In this document: positions 60,565-64,000 of the stretch, piece by piece
Position numbering within the stretch: position 1 is the first letter of the stretch
Layout of the letters: every line of letters starts with the position of its first letter
Assembly (NCBI GenBank): GCA_021234155.1
Contig: JAJEKV010000047.1
Location: forward strand, 6,723,071-6,787,070
Direction: 5' to 3'
DNA length: 64,000 nucleotides
Origin: Isoetes taiwanensis
Taxonomy: Eukaryota; Streptophyta; Lycopodiopsida; Isoetales; Isoetaceae
Program-made: the position numbers and the translations under genes
The notes under the pieces: generated by a model
Seen by the model: only the letters and a program-made list of their open reading frames with translations
The model's database searches: none
What the model was told of the DNA's origin: nothing

Positions 60565-61877
60565 ACTTCTCACGATGATCTGGAGCTGTTTCCAGCATAG
60601 ATAGACATTGTATTGTATAGTAGTTAATTTTGTAGAGAAATGTTTATTGAGTAATGGCTAGATGAACAAATGTCTGTCACACAAAAAGGCAATGAAGACC
60701 GCATTTAAATTGAGTGTCTCGGGGAGGATAGAACTATGTGCAGATGTAAAAAGAAAAGGTGGCAAACCATTTATATTTCTTCATTGAAGTCGATGAAGAT
60801 TCTTTGGCCATTTCGCGATGTCATATATCGAGGTAATGAGCTCAATAATCTACCATTTAGGAAGCTTACTGCCTTGTTTATTAGATTTTGTGAAGTGCTC
60901 TACAATAGAGGAGCGCCCGCGCATATGTTCTAGAATGGACTTAATAAAAACACCAACCTACCACACACGGGGTCTGTAAGTAAGTTCATCTTTTAAATAT
61001 CTTGAAAGTCTAGCAACATTTAGTATTCAGGGTCTCTACAACAAAGCAGTAAGAGTTTCCCAATGGTCAACACAATTTAGGCTGTACATGTAAGGCTGAG
61101 TTTATGTAGCTTCACCTCTACTTATTTGTATTGATTGTGTTTGAGTGTCTTGGAACTCTAAATGTATGTACATATATTATATGGTTTGTCTTCAAAATTT
61201 GTTGAATGTTAATGGAGCAAAGATTTGATTTTTACCATAGTGTACAATGCATAAGAATTTGCACCAATCTCTAAGGAGCTACAACCACCCAGTGTAAATG
61301 TGTCAATATCAAGTGTGTAAAAGGATAGGATCCCAAGCTGCCTCGAAGAGGCCAGCTTGGCAAGCCCAGTACACCTAATAATATAGTATTTTTTTCATAG
61401 GTTCAAATTTGTTATGAATCAATTTGCAATTTGCATCCCGATTTTTTTCTTCATCATCTAGCCCGAATCTGCTCTTCATCGTCCCAACTCAAATCAAGGT
61501 TAGTTTCCATTTACCAAGTATCTTTAATTCATTTAGGATTAGATAAATTTATGGATTTCATGAATCGGATTTTTGAAGTATCTCTATAGAGCACAAGTGC
61601 TGGCACACGGGGATTGGAAGTAGCAAATCACAGGATACAAAAATTGCAAACCCAAGGCTGACAATTATGTAGCTTTGACCTCTGCTTGAAATCTCCCCTT
61701 TTTTTTATGGATTTCATGAATCGGATTTGGAAAGTATCTCTATGGAGCACAAGTACTGGCACACAAGGGTTGGAAATAGCAAACATGATACAAAAATTGC
61801 AACCCAAAGCTTCTAGTGTGGGCTTGAACATGCAAGTTTGATGCATGTAGAGTTTTCTTTTATGTAGATCTAAGTGA
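60565..61877. other. FANCI 3' flank and spacer
   Basis: The 3'UTR presumably lies in the first few hundred bases; no canonical AATAAA was found close to the stop. Near 61550-61620 and 61710-61790 a block with ATGGATTTCATGAATCGGATTT, AGTATCTCTAT, GGAGCACAAGT and CTGGCACAC occurs twice, a diverged 170-bp-spaced direct repeat. Confidence 0.55.
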
Positions 61878-62860
61878 ATTCAATGGATTTTTATCATACA
61901 GGAAGACCAATAGACCTATGGGACCCAATCAAAAGAGCTCAACAAAACTATTAGGATTAAAAAAAAAAAAAAAAAAAACCTCACCCCGAAAGGTTTTCAA
62001 AGGAAAAACCTTGGCAGTAGTAAGAATCCTGATAAATTGTACAAGGATACATCATGATACATGTCAGGATATTATCCAAGGACATAGCTGCAGTGTGCAT
62101 ATGCATAGCTGCATGTTGCTCCAATGCCGGACAGTTCTGAAGAGTGTGACACTCAGCCTCAGTGACTCTTAGCTAGCAACACTGGCAAAGCCTGTCCTCG
62201 CGGGCCTCCCCAAACCATCTGCTTGTCTCAATTCTGAGGCGATGTGCACCTATGTGAATTGAAGTGATGAGTTTACAGCTCTTCATGGGCAGATGCATAT
62301 GGAGTAGCTTTGTGGCTTCCGTTCAAGTATGGGATTGATCTGGCACTGGTAATGTGATGTCTTGACTTTTTTTAGGGCACCAACATCCCAAAGCTTGATG
62401 AGAAAGCAAGCACTAAGATACTGCAACAAGTTATGGTGATCTTCCTCTATTTGTACCGATATGTACTTGTGCTCCTGCACATTCCAAATGGAGAACCACT
62501 AAGCTCATTTTTTTCTTCCAGCAAGCTTTGAGGCGTTGTAGACCCATTGCTACGCTCTAAGTAAGGTTGGAGAGACGAGCATTGCCCATATTGACTAGCT
62601 TCTAAAAGTAAATGATGTGGTGATCGAGTGTAGACCTTTGAAAGGGCAAGAAACCTGTCTCATGCAGAAGAATCATATATGGAACTATAGATTTTACTCA
62701 AAGTACCTGAGCTAGGAAGGCTTTCTGCACCTGCTTCAAGTCATTCCAAGTCAGTTAGCAAGGGATACCACCGAACTACAAACCTCGGCCTCGTATGAAA
62801 GAACGGGCTCCATCAAGACCCTGAACAAGTGCGCCTGATGGGCTCAGTCATATAATTATA
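61878..62860 (-). mobile_element. LINE, family 1, 3' part
   Basis: On the minus strand: a VAMGLQRLKACW-type block (62550), AGAQVHIGTN-like and QYLSACFLIKLWDVGALKK (62400), the IGAHRLRIETSRW block (62240) and the zinc knuckle, then the family 3'UTR with GGTTTTTCC, GGGTCCCATAG and GATAAAAATCC near 61882-61925. It parallels 12100-12945. Stops are frequent. A T-run (A20 on the plus strand, 61959-61978) sits inside the UTR hairpin region, not at the end. Confidence 0.82.
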
Positions 62861-63399
62861 CGTTGTGATTATTGTTGTGCATTGCATACAGTGCCTTCCA
62901 GCTCGCTATCACTCATAATCAAATAGAAGTATCCCAATATGTGGTAGAAGGGATCTCCACACCCAAATATATATAGGTGGGTGCCATCTCCACATTTTGC
63001 CCCTAATAATTGAACGAAGGAGGCGTTGGCTGACGCGAGGATGAGACGAGGAGCACCTCAATTGTGTGGAATTTGAAACTGAAATAATTGAAGCCTGGTT
63101 AGAAGAATTTGTTGGTAACAAAAACATTGCAGCTACAGTGATCTTTCGGGTGCTTAGCCATAATTCAGATACAAAAATCCTTGTTAAGGTGTACGATGGA
63201 TTACTTCCAGGTGAATTGGATGAATTGGGCTTCTAATTTGGCTATTTGGGGCAGTTTCATTTCTGCAAATTCATGGCATTGATTTGGTATTCCCTTCTAT
63301 TCTAGTTGAATTTTAATTAGTTTGTCTGTCCTTTGCTTGTCTTTCCTCTTAACCTCTGTTTGTTTCTTTCACCTGATCTTTATTCTTGAAAATGGCCAA
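62861..63399. other. Spacer between two LINE remnants
   Basis: No supported gene. The sequence around 63060-63240 reads like an open stretch (AWLEEFVGNKNIAATVIFRV-type) with weak similarity to retroelement gag or LINE ORF1 language, not enough to call. Confidence 0.4.
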
Positions 63400-64000
63400 A
63401 AAAATATCGAATATCCCAAAGACCCTAAACAGTGAATCTCTCATTTTCTTGCACAATTTTATGCAACTTCCTCCATCCTAGCAAGGCGATCTTCTTACCC
63501 AGTTAAGTCTAGTCCATCAAAACTCTTCCTCTATTATTAAATTTGATGACTTTGCTGATTTGGACCTTTTTTCTAAAGAAATGCATCACTTCTCTTCTGA
63601 TGTCCTGGAATGGGATAATCTCTCAAAAGATTCTGGTCTTCACGGAGCTCCAATCCTAAATGCTAATGGAGTCCCACTACCTTATGGAAATTTGAGGCCA
63701 ATTCAACAGAGATTATCTGATCAACAGCTTGCTGATACATTGGATCATCTTTAATACAGGAAATTAAACGTTATGGTAAAGATATTCAGCTTAACCATCC
63801 TATTACTGCAGAATATGTCAATTTCTGGGATGATATAAAAAATGACCTCATTCACATGATTCATGGTTTCTGGCTTAGCAATCATTTACATCCAGCCATT
63901 CCTTCTGGCCCTAATTCCAAAGGTGGACAATCCTGAAACTTTTAGTGATTGGAGGCCTATTTCTTTAACCAATACCTCTTATAAGATTTGTGCTAAAATT
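63400..64000 (+). mobile_element. L1-clade LINE fragment running off the window
   Basis: Frames at 63560-63754 and, after stops, 63780-64000. Near 63820 a FWDDIKNDLIHMIHGFW block and then at 63915-63998 IPKVDNPETFSDWRPISLTN and TSYKICAKI, the standard opening of plant L1 reverse transcriptase. At least two frame breaks. The rest lies beyond 64000. Confidence 0.78.

Overview
This window looks like nuclear DNA of a land plant with a transposon-rich genome. It has spliced genes with short GT-AG introns, a plant-type nitrate/peptide transporter (NPF family), an E-type PPR remnant, chromovirus-type Ty3/gypsy elements and plant LINEs. The species cannot be fixed from the sequence. Only two genes look intact: a four-exon NPF transporter (20912-22810, minus) and a 13-exon FANCI gene, the Fanconi anaemia group I DNA-crosslink-repair protein (54732-60564, plus). 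In both, I reconstructed every exon junction as GT-AG with a continuous reading frame.

Layout. 780-3615: decayed gypsy element (A) ending in an LTR. 3758-14164: a second gypsy element (B, minus) into which four later elements have inserted: a 256-bp TIR element, a 5'-truncated LINE end, a 3.56-kb element with 8-bp target duplications that carries host-gene-like exons, and a 1.7-kb LINE. 16440-19360: decayed gypsy element (C). 20912-22810: the NPF gene, with a probable NPF fragment further on (27184-27472). 27860-29512 and 30445-33058: two different LINEs. 33059-39230: chromovirus gypsy element (D, minus), which cut into the second LINE and was itself interrupted by a PIF/Harbinger transposon. 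39231-42152: a 0.58-kb direct repeat on both sides of a PPR pseudogene. 42153-53014: mostly non-coding, with a laccase-like fragment and several recent local repeats. 53015-54204: internally deleted duplicate of FANCI. 54732-60564: FANCI. 61878-64000: two LINE remnants.

The two functional genes do unrelated jobs (membrane transport; replication-coupled crosslink repair) and share no visible regulation. The main interest is the order of insertions, a TIR family that has taken up host exons, tRNA-like modules antisense inside the LTRs of one gypsy family, a LINE family whose copies end in different short repeats, and the FANCI duplicate next to its parent. No CRISPR, operon, riboswitch or bacterial feature is present.
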